The notes beneath the pieces were generated by a model. It was not told the origin of the DNA and searched no databases. It worked only from the letters and a program-made list of their open reading frames with translations. 55,929 nt of DNA from Micromonosporaceae bacterium (GTDB lineage: Bacteria; Actinomycetota; Actinomycetes; Mycobacteriales; Micromonosporaceae): NCBI GenBank assembly GCA_009377645.1, contig WHTQ01000021.1, positions 1 to 55,929 on the forward strand, written 5' to 3'. The position numbers and the translations under genes are program-made. The number at the start of each line of letters is the position of its first letter. The stretch's first letter is position 1. This document shows positions 27,328 through 37,219 of this stretch, one piece after another.

Positions 27328-27364
27328 GTCACCCCGGAGCAGTCACCCCGGGAGCGGTCACGCC
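27328..27364. repeat. 14-bp tandem repeat across the stop codon of the MetE-like gene
   Basis: GTCACCCCGG occurs at 27328-27337 and 27342-27351, 14 bases apart, with a degenerate third copy GTCACGCC starting at 27357. On the minus strand each unit contains a TGA; the first one is the stop of the MetE-like gene (27358-27360). The repeat continues for two units into the non-coding region. Confidence 0.85.
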
Positions 27365-28350
27365 TGCTGCGCGAGCCGGCGGGCGGCCTCCCGGCAGCCG
27401 GCCAGCGCCGCCCGCGCGTACTCCGGGGTGGCACCGGCCAGCCCGCACGCCTGCGTCACCACCAGCTGCGCGCTGCGCCGCTCGGCCGGCATGCCGAGCC
27501 GGCGCCACCACCGACCCATCCGGTCGGCCACCTCGCCCGGGTCCGGCGGCGCCGGTGCCCGGGTGGCGACCACGCCGGCCAGCAGGCCGAACCCGCCCTC
27601 CAGCACCTCCCCCACCGGGTCCAGGTCGGTGACCAGGTCCAGGTCGAGCGCCGCTCCGACCGCCCCCGCCTCCCGGAACAGCCCGACCGGTGCGTTCGGG
27701 GCGCAGCAGTGCACCAGCACCGGGGCGCCGACCCGGTCGACCACCTCCCGCAACGCCTCGGTGATAGTCGTCCGCTCGACCGCCGCCAGCGTGCTGAACC
27801 CGCTCTCGGTGGGCACCTGCCCGGCCAGCACCGCCGGCAGCGACGCCTCGTCGATCTGCACCAGCACCGAGGCGCCCGGCAGCCGGGCGGCCACCTCCGC
27901 CACGTGCGCCCGCAGCCCGTCGGCCAGCGAGGCGGTCAGGTCCCGCACCGCACCGGGATCGCGCAGCACCGGCCCGCCGGTGCGCAGCTCCAGGTGGGTA
28001 GCCAGCGTCCACGGCCCGGCGGTCTGCAGCTTCAGCGGGCCACGGTGGTCGGCGGCCTGGCTGGTCAGCGTGTCCAGGTCCCGTTCGCGCAGGTCGGCGG
28101 TGCGCCGGGCGTCGGCGCCTGGGCGGGTGGCGACCCGCCAGCGAGCCGCGTACAGCTCCACCGGCAACTCCAGCAGAAGCCCGGCGCTGCGGCCGATCAT
28201 GTCGGCGCCCGGGCCCCGGGCCGGCAGCTCCGGCAGGAACGGCAGCTCCGGAACCTCCCCGAAGACCACCTTGACCGCCTCGACGATGTCCGTGCCCGGC
28301 AGCGACCCGATCCCGGTCGCCGCCCCGGCCGGCCACGGCAGCTCATTCAC
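27358..28350 (-). CDS. Short MetE-like (cobalamin-independent methionine synthase C-terminal domain) protein, Rv3015c-like
   Basis: The 330-residue TIM-barrel protein resembles the catalytic half of MetE/UROD-MetE proteins: GSLPGTDIVEAVKVVF at the start, LKLQTAGPWTLA, VLVQIDEASLP, VLVHCCAPNAP and a closing VVTQACGLAGATPEYA. It carries zinc-ligand-like residues (HCC, and Cys in QACGL). Full MetE enzymes have about 750 residues. Actinobacteria commonly encode this short form next to ligA (Rv3015c in M. tuberculosis), where its methyl donor and acceptor are not established. The N-terminus MNELPWPAG is the normal start. Confidence 0.85.
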   Translation of the reverse strand: MNELPWPAGAATGIGSLPGTDIVEAVKVVFGEVPELPFLPELPARGPGADMIGRSAGLLLELPVELYAARWRVATRPGADARRTADLRERDLDTLTSQAADHRGPLKLQTAGPWTLATHLELRTGGPVLRDPGAVRDLTASLADGLRAHVAEVAARLPGASVLVQIDEASLPAVLAGQVPTESGFSTLAAVERTTITEALREVVDRVGAPVLVHCCAPNAPVGLFREAGAVGAALDLDLVTDLDPVGEVLEGGFGLLAGVVATRAPAPPDPGEVADRMGRWWRRLGMPAERRSAQLVVTQACGLAGATPEYARAALAGCREAARRLAQQA

Positions 28351-28447
28351 GCCCCCACGCTACCCCCGGCCGGCCCGCCCAGCCGCCGATGCCGAGATCG
28401 CCGTGGCAGGGTGGGCAGGTCGGTGGTACGCCGAAAGGGGCCGGTCG

Positions 28448-29404
28448 GTGCTGGAGATCGCCTGCGACGAGTCGGGCTACGAGGGTGAAAAGCTGATCGG
28501 CACGACCACCGACGTGTTCGCGCACGCCAGCGTTCGGCTGGACACCGAGGCATCGACCAGCTGCCTGGCGGAGCTGCGGGACCGGATCCGCTCACCGGCG
28601 CAGGAGTACAAGGCGAACCACCTGCTCCGCCAGAAGCACCGGTCGGTCCTCACCTGGCTGCTGGGACCGTCGGCGCCGCTGGCCGGCAACGCCCACGTGT
28701 ACCTGGTCGACAAGGCGTACCTCGTCCTCGCCCGGATCATCGACCTGCTGGTTGCGGAGCAACCGGCCGAGCCGATGGCCCGCACTCTGTATCGGGAGGG
28801 TCGACGGGGGTTCGACCCCGGGCAGTGGGAGGCGTTCCTGGCATCGGCCAACCGCCTGCTGCGGGCCAACGATCGGATCGACGCGCCGACACCGGTCGAC
28901 TCGTTCTTCGGTACGGTCGACGGGCTGCGGCGGGCCGGTGCCGGAGGCCGGGCCGACCAGATCCTCGGACTGTTCCAGCGGGCACGGCCGCGCGCGACCG
29001 CCTTCCGGGCGCGGCCGGTCGACCACCCGCGGACGGCTCCGACGCTGGACCCGCTGGTCCCGGCGATCATCCGGGCGGTGGCCGGCTGGGGCGGCGGCGG
29101 CGAGCCGGTGGCCATCGTCCACGACCGACAGAACACGCTGTCGGCCGACCGGATCGCACAGCTCACGGAGACTCTCGGCACCCGACTGGCCGGCCTGCGT
29201 TTCGTCGGCTCCCGCTCGGACCCGCGGGTCCAGGTCGCCGACATCCTGGCCGGCGTGGCCCGGAAGATCGCCTCCGACGAGCTGAACGGCCAGGGCGACC
29301 CGCAGCTGACAGCGCTGCTGCGACCCTATCTGGACCCGCTCTCGATCTGGGGCGACGACCGGAGCTGGTCCCGGCTGGTCCCGGGGTCCGGCTCCCAGCC
29401 GTAG
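28448..29404 (+). CDS. DUF3800-like protein
   Basis: The 318-residue protein starts with an acidic motif CDESGYEGEKLIG, typical of the DUF3800 family, and ends with DPRVQVADILAGVARKIA. These acidic residues recall an RNase H-like nuclease site, but activity is unproven. The GTG at 28448 follows GAAAGGGG; the same frame is open for 1.7 kb upstream, but that stretch is antisense to ligA, the VOC gene and the MetE-like gene. It is the only + strand gene between etfB and the GGDEF-EAL gene. DUF3800 proteins occur in phages and defence islands, so it may be an accessory insertion in a conserved gene series. Confidence 0.8.
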   Translation: MLEIACDESGYEGEKLIGTTTDVFAHASVRLDTEASTSCLAELRDRIRSPAQEYKANHLLRQKHRSVLTWLLGPSAPLAGNAHVYLVDKAYLVLARIIDLLVAEQPAEPMARTLYREGRRGFDPGQWEAFLASANRLLRANDRIDAPTPVDSFFGTVDGLRRAGAGGRADQILGLFQRARPRATAFRARPVDHPRTAPTLDPLVPAIIRAVAGWGGGGEPVAIVHDRQNTLSADRIAQLTETLGTRLAGLRFVGSRSDPRVQVADILAGVARKIASDELNGQGDPQLTALLRPYLDPLSIWGDDRSWSRLVPGSGSQP

Positions 29405-29478
29405 CTTCTCAGCCCGCCGGCGCGTCCGGGCCGGGGAATAGGTGCGGCGGTTCACATCCCCGCGGATGTGGCCGGCAG

Positions 29479-30573
29479 CTACCAGCCTGCCGGCTTGGCG
29501 GCGCTGATCGTGGCCGAGCCAAGGACGATGTCGCCGCCCGGGTCCGGTCGGTACGCCACCACCGCCTGGCCCGGGGCCACTCCCCGCACCGGCCGCCGCA
29601 GCCGGGCGGTCAGCCCCCCGCCGGACAGTGAGACCACCGCCGGCACCGGGTCGCCGTGCGCCCGCAGCTGCACCTCGCACTCGACCGGCCCGGCCGGCGG
29701 CCGCGCCGAGTCGGTCCACACCGGACGCTCACCGGACACAGTGCTCACCGCCAGCGCCTCGGCCGGCCCGACCGTCACCGTGTTGCTCACCGGCGTGATC
29801 GACAGCACGTACCGCCGCCGCCCGTCCGGGGCCGGCCGGTCCAGCCGCAGCCCGCGCCGCTGGCCCACGGTGAAGCGGTACGCCCCGGCGTGCGCGCCCA
29901 GCACCTCGCCGCTGTCCGCGTCCACGATCGGACCGGGCTCCGCACCGAGCCGCCCGGCCAGGAACCCCGGGGTGTCTCCGTCGGCGACGAAGCAGATGTC
30001 GTGCGAGTCCGGCTTGTCGGCCACCGCCAGACCGCGGTCGGCGGCCTCCGCGCGCACGTGGGCCTTTGTGGAGCCACCGAGCGGGAAAATCGCCCGGTCC
30101 AGCTGCCGGCGGCTGAGCACGGCCAGCACATAGGACTGATCCTTGGCCGGGTCGACGCTGCGCCGCAGCCGCCGGTCGGCTCCGAGCCGGGCGTGGTGGC
30201 CGGTGACCACCGCGTCGAACCCGAGCGCCACGGCCTTGTCCAGCACCGCCGCGAACTTGATCTTCTCGTTGCAGCGCAGGCACGGATTCGGGGTCCGGCC
30301 GGCCGCGTACTCGGCGACGAAGTCGTCCACCACCTCAGTGTGGAACCGCTCGGCCAGGTCCCAGACGTAGAACGGGATGCCGATCACGTCGGCGGCCCGC
30401 CGGGCGTCCCGGGCGTCCTCGATCGTGCAGCAGCCGCGGGCTCCGCTGCGGTAGGTCTGCGGGTTCCGGGACAGCGCCAGGTGCACGCCGGTGACCTCGT
30501 ACCCGGCGTCGACCGCCCTGGCCGCCGCCACCGCCGAGTCCACCCCACCCGACATCGCCGCCAGCACCTTCAC
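29479..30573 (-). CDS. mnmA: tRNA-specific 2-thiouridylase
   Basis: The 364-residue enzyme thiolates U34 of Lys, Glu and Gln tRNAs. It has the PP-loop [13 protein letters not shown], the catalytic Cys in [14 protein letters not shown] and the second Cys in [11 protein letters not shown], followed by the [13 protein letters not shown] beta-barrel. The GTG at 30573 is chosen because upstream translation of the frame is antisense to iscS. It lies 22 bases downstream of iscS, which supplies the persulfide sulfur; the same pairing occurs in M. tuberculosis (Rv3024c-Rv3025c). Confidence 0.97.
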   Translation of the reverse strand: MKVLAAMSGGVDSAVAAARAVDAGYEVTGVHLALSRNPQTYRSGARGCCTIEDARDARRAADVIGIPFYVWDLAERFHTEVVDDFVAEYAAGRTPNPCLRCNEKIKFAAVLDKAVALGFDAVVTGHHARLGADRRLRRSVDPAKDQSYVLAVLSRRQLDRAIFPLGGSTKAHVRAEAADRGLAVADKPDSHDICFVADGDTPGFLAGRLGAEPGPIVDADSGEVLGAHAGAYRFTVGQRRGLRLDRPAPDGRRRYVLSITPVSNTVTVGPAEALAVSTVSGERPVWTDSARPPAGPVECEVQLRAHGDPVPAVVSLSGGGLTARLRRPVRGVAPGQAVVAYRPDPGGDIVLGSATISAAKPAGW

Positions 30574-30595
30574 GCCGCCCACCCTAACGCCGGGC

Positions 30596-31762
30596 TCAGG
30601 CGCGGGGGCCGGCACGGCGGGCGCGCTCGACGGCGGCCGGGAGCGCAGCCGCCAGGGCCTCGATCTCGGCCCGCGTCGAGGTGTGCCCGAGCGTGAACCG
30701 CAGCGACGAGCGGGCCGCCGGCTCGGAGGCGCCCATCGCCAGCAGCACGTGCGACGGCTGCGCCACGCCGGCCGAGCAGGCCGAGCCGGTGGAGCACGCG
30801 ATCCCCTGCGCGTCCAGCAGCAGCAGCAGCGCATCGCCCTCGCAGCCGGGGAAGGAGAAGTGCGCGTTGCCGGGCAGCCGGTGCTCCGGGTCGCCGTTGT
30901 AGACCGCGTTCGGGACCGCTGCCCGGACCCGCGCCACCAGCTCGTCCCGCAGCGCCGCCAGCCGGGCGGCGTGCTCCGGCTGGCCCTTGGCCGCCATCTC
31001 CACCGCGACCGAGAACGCCACCACCCCCGGGACGTCCAAGGTCCCGGAACGCACGTCCCGCTCCTGCCCGCCACCGTGCAGCAGCGGGGTGCAGTCGACC
31101 TCCCGGCCCATCAGCAGTGCCCCGACCCCGACCGGGCCGCCCAGCTTGTGGCCGGTGACGCTCAGCGCCGCCACCCCGGACGCGGAAAAGTCCACCGGCA
31201 CCTGGCCGACCGCCTGGATCGCGTCGGTGTGCAGCGGAACCCGGTGGCTGGCCGCGATCTCCGCCAGCTCCGACACCGGCTGCACCGTGCCGACCTCGTT
31301 GTTGGCCCACATCGCGGTCACCAGCGCGATCTGGTCGCCGTCGGCCTGGCAGACCGCCCGCACGGCGTCCACCTGGACCCGGCCGGAACCGTCCACCGGC
31401 AGCCAGGTCACCCGGGCGCCCTCGTGCTCGACCAGCCACCCGACCGCGTCGTGCACGGCGTGGTGCTCGACCTCACTGGCCACCACCAGAGTCCGGGCTG
31501 GGTCGGCGGCTCGCCGCGCCCAGAAGATCCCCTTGACCGCCAGGTTGTCGCTCTCGGTGCCGCCCCCGGTGAAGACCACTTCGGACGGGCGGGCGCCGAG
31601 GGCGGCGGCGATCCGCTCCCGGGCCTCCTCCACCCGCCGCCGGGCGCACCGGCCGGGTGCGTGCAGCGAGGAGGCGTTGCCCAGCTCCCGGGCGACCTGA
31701 ACGTACGCGTCCAGCGCCTCCGGGAGCATCGGCGTGGTCGCCGCATGATCAAGATAAGCCAT
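30596..31762 (-). CDS. iscS: Cysteine desulfurase (IscS/NifS family)
   Basis: The 388-residue PLP enzyme begins [15 protein letters not shown], carries the PLP Lys in [15 protein letters not shown], and the catalytic Cys in STGSACSAG. It delivers sulfur to MnmA and to Fe-S assembly. ATG 31762 gives the typical family N-terminus; the upstream extension of the frame is low-complexity and runs into the etfA 3' end. Gene order etfB-etfA-iscS-mnmA supports the assignment. Confidence 0.96.
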   Translation of the reverse strand: MAYLDHAATTPMLPEALDAYVQVARELGNASSLHAPGRCARRRVEEARERIAAALGARPSEVVFTGGGTESDNLAVKGIFWARRAADPARTLVVASEVEHHAVHDAVGWLVEHEGARVTWLPVDGSGRVQVDAVRAVCQADGDQIALVTAMWANNEVGTVQPVSELAEIAASHRVPLHTDAIQAVGQVPVDFSASGVAALSVTGHKLGGPVGVGALLMGREVDCTPLLHGGGQERDVRSGTLDVPGVVAFSVAVEMAAKGQPEHAARLAALRDELVARVRAAVPNAVYNGDPEHRLPGNAHFSFPGCEGDALLLLLDAQGIACSTGSACSAGVAQPSHVLLAMGASEPAARSSLRFTLGHTSTRAEIEALAAALPAAVERARRAGPRA

Positions 31763-31832
31763 CGACACTAGCCTAGCCCGACCAGCTCCCGGGACAGTAG
31801 GGCCAGGCCACTTCGCAGTGCCGGGGCCGGTG

Positions 31833-32795
31833 TCACCGGCGCTTACGGATCTCCTCGGCCGCCTGCGGGACGACCGTGAACAGGTCACCGACCACGCCGA
31901 AGTCGGCCAGCTCGAAGATCGGCGCCTCAGCGTCCTTGTTCACCACGACGATCGTCTTCGAGGTCTGCATCCCGGCCCGGTGCTGGATCGCCCCGGAGAT
32001 CCCCACCGCCACGTAGAGCTGTGGTGAGACCGTCTTGCCGGTCTGGCCGACCTGGAACTGATGCGGGTAGAAGCCGGAGTCAGTCGCTGCCCGGGAGGCG
32101 CCCACCGCACCGCCGAGCAGGTCGGCCAGCTCCTCCACGAGCGCGAAGCTCTCGGCGCTGCCCACCCCCCGGCCGCCCGAGACCACCACCGAGGCCTCGG
32201 TCAGCTCCGGCCGGGCGCCCCGCTGCTCGGCGACCCGCTCCACCACCCGGGCGAGCCGTGCGGCGTCGTCGAGCGACACCTCCACCTCGGCCACCACCGG
32301 GCTGGCCGGAGCCGGGGCCGGCACCGGCGTAAGCGAGTTCGGCCGTAGCGTGGCCAGCGGCAGCCCGCGGGTCACCTTCGAGGTGACGATGGTCGAGCCG
32401 GCGAAGACCACCTGGGCGGCGGTGCCGTCCGGGGCCAGCCGGTTCACGTCGGCGAGCAGCCCGTTGTCCAGCTTCACGGCCAGCCGCCCGGCGATCTCCT
32501 TGCCCTCCTGGGTGGCCCCGAGCAGCACCGCCGCCGGCTGCACCTGCCGGACCAGCCCGGCCAGTACGGTCGCCTTCGGCGCCACCAGGAACTGGTCGAT
32601 CTCGGCGTGCTCGGCGGCGTAGACCTTCCCGGCTCCGTACTCGCCGAGCCGGCCGGTCAGCGCCGCCGCCGTCCCCGGCGCCCCCAGCACCACCGCGGCC
32701 GGCTCGCCCAGATCGCGGGCCAGCGTCAGCATCTCCAGCGTGACCTTCTTGACGAGCCCGCCCGCGTGCTCGACCACCACCAGGATCTCAGCCAT
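31833..32795 (-). CDS. etfA: Electron transfer flavoprotein alpha subunit
   Basis: The 320-residue subunit begins [20 protein letters not shown]. Its C-terminal FAD-binding domain shows [50 protein letters not shown] and [17 protein letters not shown]. With EtfB it accepts electrons from acyl-CoA and other dehydrogenases and passes them to the quinone pool. It begins 10 bases after the etfB stop. In mycobacteria the pair is also called fixB/fixA (Rv3028c/Rv3029c). Confidence 0.97.
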   Translation of the reverse strand: MAEILVVVEHAGGLVKKVTLEMLTLARDLGEPAAVVLGAPGTAAALTGRLGEYGAGKVYAAEHAEIDQFLVAPKATVLAGLVRQVQPAAVLLGATQEGKEIAGRLAVKLDNGLLADVNRLAPDGTAAQVVFAGSTIVTSKVTRGLPLATLRPNSLTPVPAPAPASPVVAEVEVSLDDAARLARVVERVAEQRGARPELTEASVVVSGGRGVGSAESFALVEELADLLGGAVGASRAATDSGFYPHQFQVGQTGKTVSPQLYVAVGISGAIQHRAGMQTSKTIVVVNKDAEAPIFELADFGVVGDLFTVVPQAAEEIRKRR

Positions 32796-32805
32796 CGCTC
32801 ACCCT

Positions 32806-33588
32806 TCAGACGAACTTCTCGGAGGCCAGGAACTCGACCAGCTTCACGCCGCCGTCACCCTGGTCGATGATCTTCTGCCCGGCCGACCGGGCCGGCCGCT
32901 CCTGGTGGCTGACCACCGCACTGGTGGCGCCGGCGGTGCCCACCTCACCCGGGTCGATCCCCAGGTCGGCCAGGGACAGTACGGAGACCGGCTTCTTCTT
33001 GGCCGCCATGATCCCTTTGAACGACGGGTACCGCGGCTCGTTGATCGTGTCCCACACGCTCACCACCGCCGGGGTGGCCGCGGTGACCACCTCGTACCCC
33101 TCGTCGGTCTGCCGTTCGACGGTCAGCGTGCCGTCGCCGCCCACGGTGAGCTTGCGGGCACCGGTCAGGGCGGCGATCCCGAGCCGTTCCGCCACCATGT
33201 GCGGCATCGCCTGGACCCGGCCGTCGGTGGACTCCGCGCCGCTCAGCACCAGGTCCGGCGACAGGGTCCGGAGCGCGGCGGCGAGCACCGCCGAGGTGGC
33301 CACGGCACACGAGCCGGCGAGCGCGTCGTCGAGCACGTGCACCGCCTGGTCCGGTCCCATCGACAGGGCCTTGCGGATCGACTCGGCGGCCTGCGTCGGG
33401 CCCATGGTCAGGATGGTGACCTCGCCGCCGTGCGCCTCCTGCAGCCGCAGCGCCTCCTCGATCGCGTAGTCGTCCATCTCGTTGATCAGGTTGTCGGCAG
33501 ACTCCCGCTCGATCGTGTGGTCGGCGTCCCGGAGCCGCCGCTCCGCGCCCGAGTCCGGGACCTGCTTGACGAGCACCACGGTCTTCAT
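32806..33588 (-). CDS. etfB: Electron transfer flavoprotein beta subunit
   Basis: The 260-residue subunit begins KTVVLVKQVPDSGAERRLRD and contains NEMDDYAIEEALRLQE, GPTQAAESIRKALSMG and VLSGAESTDG, all typical of EtfB, which binds AMP and contacts partner dehydrogenases. ATG 33588 is preferred over the longer frame (33681), whose extra residues are Arg/Pro/Gly-rich. AAGGAGGG lies 11-18 bases upstream. It is the first gene of the etfBA-iscS-mnmA block; its promoter should be in 33589-33795, shared divergently with the DUF202 genes. Confidence 0.96.
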   Translation of the reverse strand: MKTVVLVKQVPDSGAERRLRDADHTIERESADNLINEMDDYAIEEALRLQEAHGGEVTILTMGPTQAAESIRKALSMGPDQAVHVLDDALAGSCAVATSAVLAAALRTLSPDLVLSGAESTDGRVQAMPHMVAERLGIAALTGARKLTVGGDGTLTVERQTDEGYEVVTAATPAVVSVWDTINEPRYPSFKGIMAAKKKPVSVLSLADLGIDPGEVGTAGATSAVVSHQERPARSAGQKIIDQGDGGVKLVEFLASEKFV

Positions 33589-33795
33589 CGCGCTGCGCCG
33601 CCCTCCTTTTCCTGCTGCCTTCCCTGCTGCCTTGCTGCTGCCAGGGCGCTGCGGTGCCGGCTCGTGCCGGCGGGTACGCACAACCTAGTAGACCCGCATG
33701 TTACCGACTGGTAGCCCCACGGATTACGCGGACTTGGTCACAACCTTCCCACCCGGACGCCCCCGACCGGGCGGACACAGCGGCATAATCTGGGC

Positions 33796-34176
33796 GTGAT
33801 CAGGGACTGGTTCGACCCAGATGCGGTACGCCGGGTCGGTGCCACTCCCGACTACCGGTTCTCGCTCGCCAACGAGCGGACCTTCCTGGCCTGGGTCCGC
33901 ACCGGGCTGGCGCTGGTCGCGGGCGGGCTGGCGGCCGCCCAGTTCCTGCCCGAGCTCCGGGTGCCGTACCTGCGGGAGGCGCTGGCGATCGTGCTGCTGG
34001 TGCTCGGCGGGGCGGTGGCGCTCCGGGCACTGAACCACTGGGTGCGCTGCGAGCGGGCGATGCGGCTGGGCCAGGACCTGCCGGAGTCCCGGTTCCCGGC
34101 GCTGCTCGCGGTGGCGGTCGGGCTGGGAGCGGTGCTGCTGGTGGTGGTCGTGATCGTCGAGAGCATCGGCCGGTGA
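33796..34176 (+). CDS. DUF202 (YidH-like) membrane protein
   Basis: The 126-residue protein carries the family signature RFSLANERTFLAWVRTGLAL at about residues 20-40 and three hydrophobic segments. The function is unknown; the family is found in the inner membrane of many bacteria. The GTG at 33796 is the only start that keeps the N-terminus. Its stop overlaps the GTG of the next DUF202 gene by 4 bases, so the two are coupled and may form a heteromeric complex. Confidence 0.88.
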   Translation: MIRDWFDPDAVRRVGATPDYRFSLANERTFLAWVRTGLALVAGGLAAAQFLPELRVPYLREALAIVLLVLGGAVALRALNHWVRCERAMRLGQDLPESRFPALLAVAVGLGAVLLVVVVIVESIGR

Positions 34177-34505
34177 CCTCCCGGCCGGCCGCTGCCCGGG
34201 CTCCTCGCGACCCCGGCCGGCAACCGGAACGGACCCGGCTGGCCTGGCGCCGCACCGTGCTGACGGTCACGGTGGTCGCCCTGCTGGCGGCCCGGCTGGG
34301 CGGGACCGACCCGGTCAGCGCTGCCCGGCTGCTGGCCGCGGCCGGAGTGCTCGGCGTGTGGCTGGCCCTGCTCGCGGTCAGCTGGCGCCGGATCGCCGCG
34401 ATGACCGCGACCGAGCCGGCGCCGGTCGGCTGGGCGGTCCCGCTGACGGCGCTGGCCACGGTCGGGCTGGGCGGGCTCGGCCTGCTGCTGGTCGCCGCCG
34501 GCTGA
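34173..34505 (+). CDS. Second DUF202 membrane protein
   Basis: The 110-residue protein has a shortened DUF202 signature (QPERTRLAWRRTVLTVTVVAL) followed by two more hydrophobic segments. It starts with a GTG overlapping the end of the longer DUF202 gene. Tandem long and short DUF202 genes are common in actinobacteria. No enzymatic residues are apparent. The following 150 bases (34506-34657) hold no recognisable gene. Confidence 0.85.
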   Translation: MTSRPAAARAPRDPGRQPERTRLAWRRTVLTVTVVALLAARLGGTDPVSAARLLAAAGVLGVWLALLAVSWRRIAAMTATEPAPVGWAVPLTALATVGLGGLGLLLVAAG

Positions 34506-34657
34506 CCGTCCGAGGGCCGCTCACCGCGTGACAGGTCCACGCGGGCCGGTGCTGACGCACTGGCTCCCCCGAGGTCTGCGGGGCGAAGCGGGGGCTCCAG
34601 GTGGACCGGCTGGTCAGGCTGGTGGTCGTCCGTCTCGACATGGGGGAAGATGGGTGC

Positions 34658-35089
34658 ATGTTCCGCGTAGTAGTCCTCCTCGCCCTGGCCAGCGTGCTGC
34701 TGGCCGCCCTGGCATTGATCAGCTGCCTGTCCGTGGAGGACAAGCGGCTGATCCGGGGGATGCCGCGGGCCGCCTGGGTGGCGGTGATCCTGCTGGTCCC
34801 GCTGGGCGGGGCGGTCGCGTGGTTCCTGGCCGGGCGGCCACGGCCGGCCGGCGGCACCCGGGCCCGCCGGCTGGCGGGTGGCGGCATCCTCCCAGAGCCC
34901 CCGCGCCCGCGCGCCCCCGACGACGACCCGGAGTTCCTGCACTCCCTCGACCACCGCACCGTCAGCGGCGAGGACGAGCAGCTGCTGCGCCAGTGGGAGG
35001 CGGACCTGCAGCGGCGCGAGGCCGAGCAGCGCCGCGACCAGGAGCGCCGGGACGAGCAGCAGCCCCGCGACACCGGCACCGACGGCTGA
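34658..35089 (+). CDS. PLDc_N-type small membrane protein
   Basis: The 143-residue protein has two N-terminal membrane helices (FRVVVLLALASVLLAALALI and AAWVAVILLVPLGGAVAWFL) with the PLDc_N spacing, then a cytoplasmic tail rich in Arg, Glu and Gln (about 100-140). PLDc_N domains form the N-terminus of some cardiolipin synthases and also occur alone, as here. ATG 34658 is preferred; the longer frame from 34601 lacks a hydrophobic start. The charged tail could be a coiled coil. Function unknown. Confidence 0.75.
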   Translation: MFRVVVLLALASVLLAALALISCLSVEDKRLIRGMPRAAWVAVILLVPLGGAVAWFLAGRPRPAGGTRARRLAGGGILPEPPRPRAPDDDPEFLHSLDHRTVSGEDEQLLRQWEADLQRREAEQRRDQERRDEQQPRDTGTDG

Positions 35090-35138
35090 CCTACCGGCCA
35101 GCAGCGAAACCGCGAACGGTCCTCTAGTCTCCCCGATC

Positions 35139-37181
35139 ATGGGAGCTTCCCGGCTGGCGGCCCGCACCACCCTCGTACTCGGGATGGCGGCGTTGGCCAC
35201 GCTGCTGCTCCCCCCCGGCGCCGGGCAGGCCCACGAGGAGCGGGAGATCACCTTCCCGGACGGCACCGGCAGCGCCCCCACCCACCGGACCTCCGGGCCG
35301 CAGCTGCTGGTCTGCAAGACCGACCGGGCCGACTTCGAGACCCGGGTCGCCGGCTTCGACCGCCCGCTGCGCGAGCGCAACCTGACACTGTTCGACCAGT
35401 GCCAGGACGACGGCTTCCGGCACCTGCAGGAGGCGGTCGACGCGGCCGAGCCGGGCACGATCGTCCGGGTCCTGCCCGGCCTCTACCGGGAGGAGCCGAG
35501 CCTGGCACCGCCGACCGGGCAGTGCGCCGCGATCGACGCTCCGTTCTCGTCCGACCAGCGCTACCAGGTGCTCTCGTACCAGCAGCAGGTCGCCTGCCCG
35601 CACGAGCAGAACCTGGTCGCGGTGCTCGGCAAGCGGGACCTCCAGATCGAGGGCACCGGCGCCGGCCCCGAGGACGTGGTGGTCGACGCCCAGTTCCGCA
35701 AGCTCAACGCGATCCGGGCCGACCGGGCCGACGGCTTCTACCTGCGCAACCTGACCGCGCAGCGGACCACCTTCAACGCGGTCTACGTGATCGAGACCGA
35801 CGGGTTCGTGATCGACCGGGCGGTCGGGCGGTGGAACGACGAGTACGGCTTTCTGGTCTTCGCCAACGACCACGGGCTGCTGACCGACTGCGAAGGCTAC
35901 GGCAACGGCGACTCGGCGATCTACCCCGGCGCGTCCTCGGACATCAACGCCGACGCCGGCCACGCGGTGGAGCGGTACGCGGTCGAGATCACCGGCTGCT
36001 ACGGGCACCACAACCTGCTCGGCTACTCCGGCACCGCCGGCAACTCGGTCTGGGCGCACGACAACGTGTTCACCGACAACGCCGCCGGAGTCGCCACCGA
36101 CTCGGCGTTCCCGGACCATCCCGGGATGCCGCAGAACCACGCGCTGTTCGAGCGCAACGTGATCGGCGACAACAACCAGGACTACTACCGGTACGTGCGG
36201 GACGGCACCTGCCTGAAACCGTATGAGCAGCGGGGGTACGAGGACGGCGTGGTCTGCCCGGCGGTCGGGCTGCCGGCCGGCACCGGGGTGATCAACCCCG
36301 GCGGCAACTACAACATCTGGCGGGACAACTGGGTCTACGGACACGACTACGCCGGCTTCCTGACCTCCTGGGTGCCCGGGTTTGTCCGCGGGGACGGCGG
36401 CTGGTCGGCGCAGTTCGACACCTCGCACCACAACCGGTATCTGGGCAACCGGATGGGGCTCACCCCGGACGGCGCGGCCAGCCCGAACCGGCTGGACTTC
36501 TGGTGGGACGGGCAGGGCCGCGGCCACTGCTGGCAAGCGGCGTCCGGGGCCGGCGCCGGAGCGGGCGGCAGCGCCGAGCCGCGTACGCTGCCTGCCTGCG
36601 GCTCGGACCAGCTGCCGGCCGGGCTGCCGATCACCCGGTTCGTCGCCGAGCCGGGCAAGCTGCTGAAGCTGTACGTGTGTGCCGAGTACTCGCAGGCCGA
36701 GCAGTCCCTGCCGGTCAACTGCGAGTGGTACGGCGCGTCCGGGCTGGGCCGGATCGAGGTGCAACTGGCGCTGGCCGAGGCGGTGCTGCTCGGGCTGGCG
36801 TTCCTGGCGGTCTTCCTGCGCCGGCTGCGATCCCGGCTGGGGTTCGGGTCGCTGCTGGTGGCGCTGTCCGGCCTGGGGGTGGGGATGTTCGGCACCGGGT
36901 ACGAGGCGACCCCGCTGACCCCGATCGGGCTGGCGCTGTTCGGCGCGGGCGCGGTCGGGCTCGGCCTGGCGGTGCGCAGCGCCGGCCGGCCCGGGTACGG
37001 GTGGCTGACGGTGGCGTTGGGCGGGCTGGCGCTGCTGGGCGCCGTGGACCGCGGGTTGACCATGATCCCGTTCCTGCCGGTCCCGCCGTCCCTGCTGCGG
37101 ATCCTGGTCGAGCTGGTCTGGTTCGGATGGACCCTGGTGGTCGTGTCCCGGGACCGCGCCCCGGCGGCGGAGCCGGCATAG
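35139..37181 (+). CDS. Secreted right-handed beta-helix protein with C-terminal membrane domain
   Basis: The 680-residue protein has a signal peptide (about 1-31, ending GQA|HE), a region starting QEAVDAAEPGTIVRVLPGLY that is typical of pectate-lyase-like parallel beta-helices, and repeated helix rungs to about residue 450 (NDHGLLTDCEGYGNGDSAI, VWAHDNVFTDNAAGVATDS). Several Cys residues suggest disulfides. After about residue 540 there are about five membrane segments. The extracellular beta-helix would thus be tethered to the membrane. Carbohydrate binding or lyase activity is possible; no catalytic set was identified. ATG 35139 is chosen because upstream translation is antisense-like. Confidence 0.82.
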   Translation: MGASRLAARTTLVLGMAALATLLLPPGAGQAHEEREITFPDGTGSAPTHRTSGPQLLVCKTDRADFETRVAGFDRPLRERNLTLFDQCQDDGFRHLQEAVDAAEPGTIVRVLPGLYREEPSLAPPTGQCAAIDAPFSSDQRYQVLSYQQQVACPHEQNLVAVLGKRDLQIEGTGAGPEDVVVDAQFRKLNAIRADRADGFYLRNLTAQRTTFNAVYVIETDGFVIDRAVGRWNDEYGFLVFANDHGLLTDCEGYGNGDSAIYPGASSDINADAGHAVERYAVEITGCYGHHNLLGYSGTAGNSVWAHDNVFTDNAAGVATDSAFPDHPGMPQNHALFERNVIGDNNQDYYRYVRDGTCLKPYEQRGYEDGVVCPAVGLPAGTGVINPGGNYNIWRDNWVYGHDYAGFLTSWVPGFVRGDGGWSAQFDTSHHNRYLGNRMGLTPDGAASPNRLDFWWDGQGRGHCWQAASGAGAGAGGSAEPRTLPACGSDQLPAGLPITRFVAEPGKLLKLYVCAEYSQAEQSLPVNCEWYGASGLGRIEVQLALAEAVLLGLAFLAVFLRRLRSRLGFGSLLVALSGLGVGMFGTGYEATPLTPIGLALFGAGAVGLGLAVRSAGRPGYGWLTVALGGLALLGAVDRGLTMIPFLPVPPSLLRILVELVWFGWTLVVVSRDRAPAAEPA

Positions 37182-37219
37182 ACCGTCACCAACCTCACCT
37201 CCGGCCGGTGCGCCCGCGA

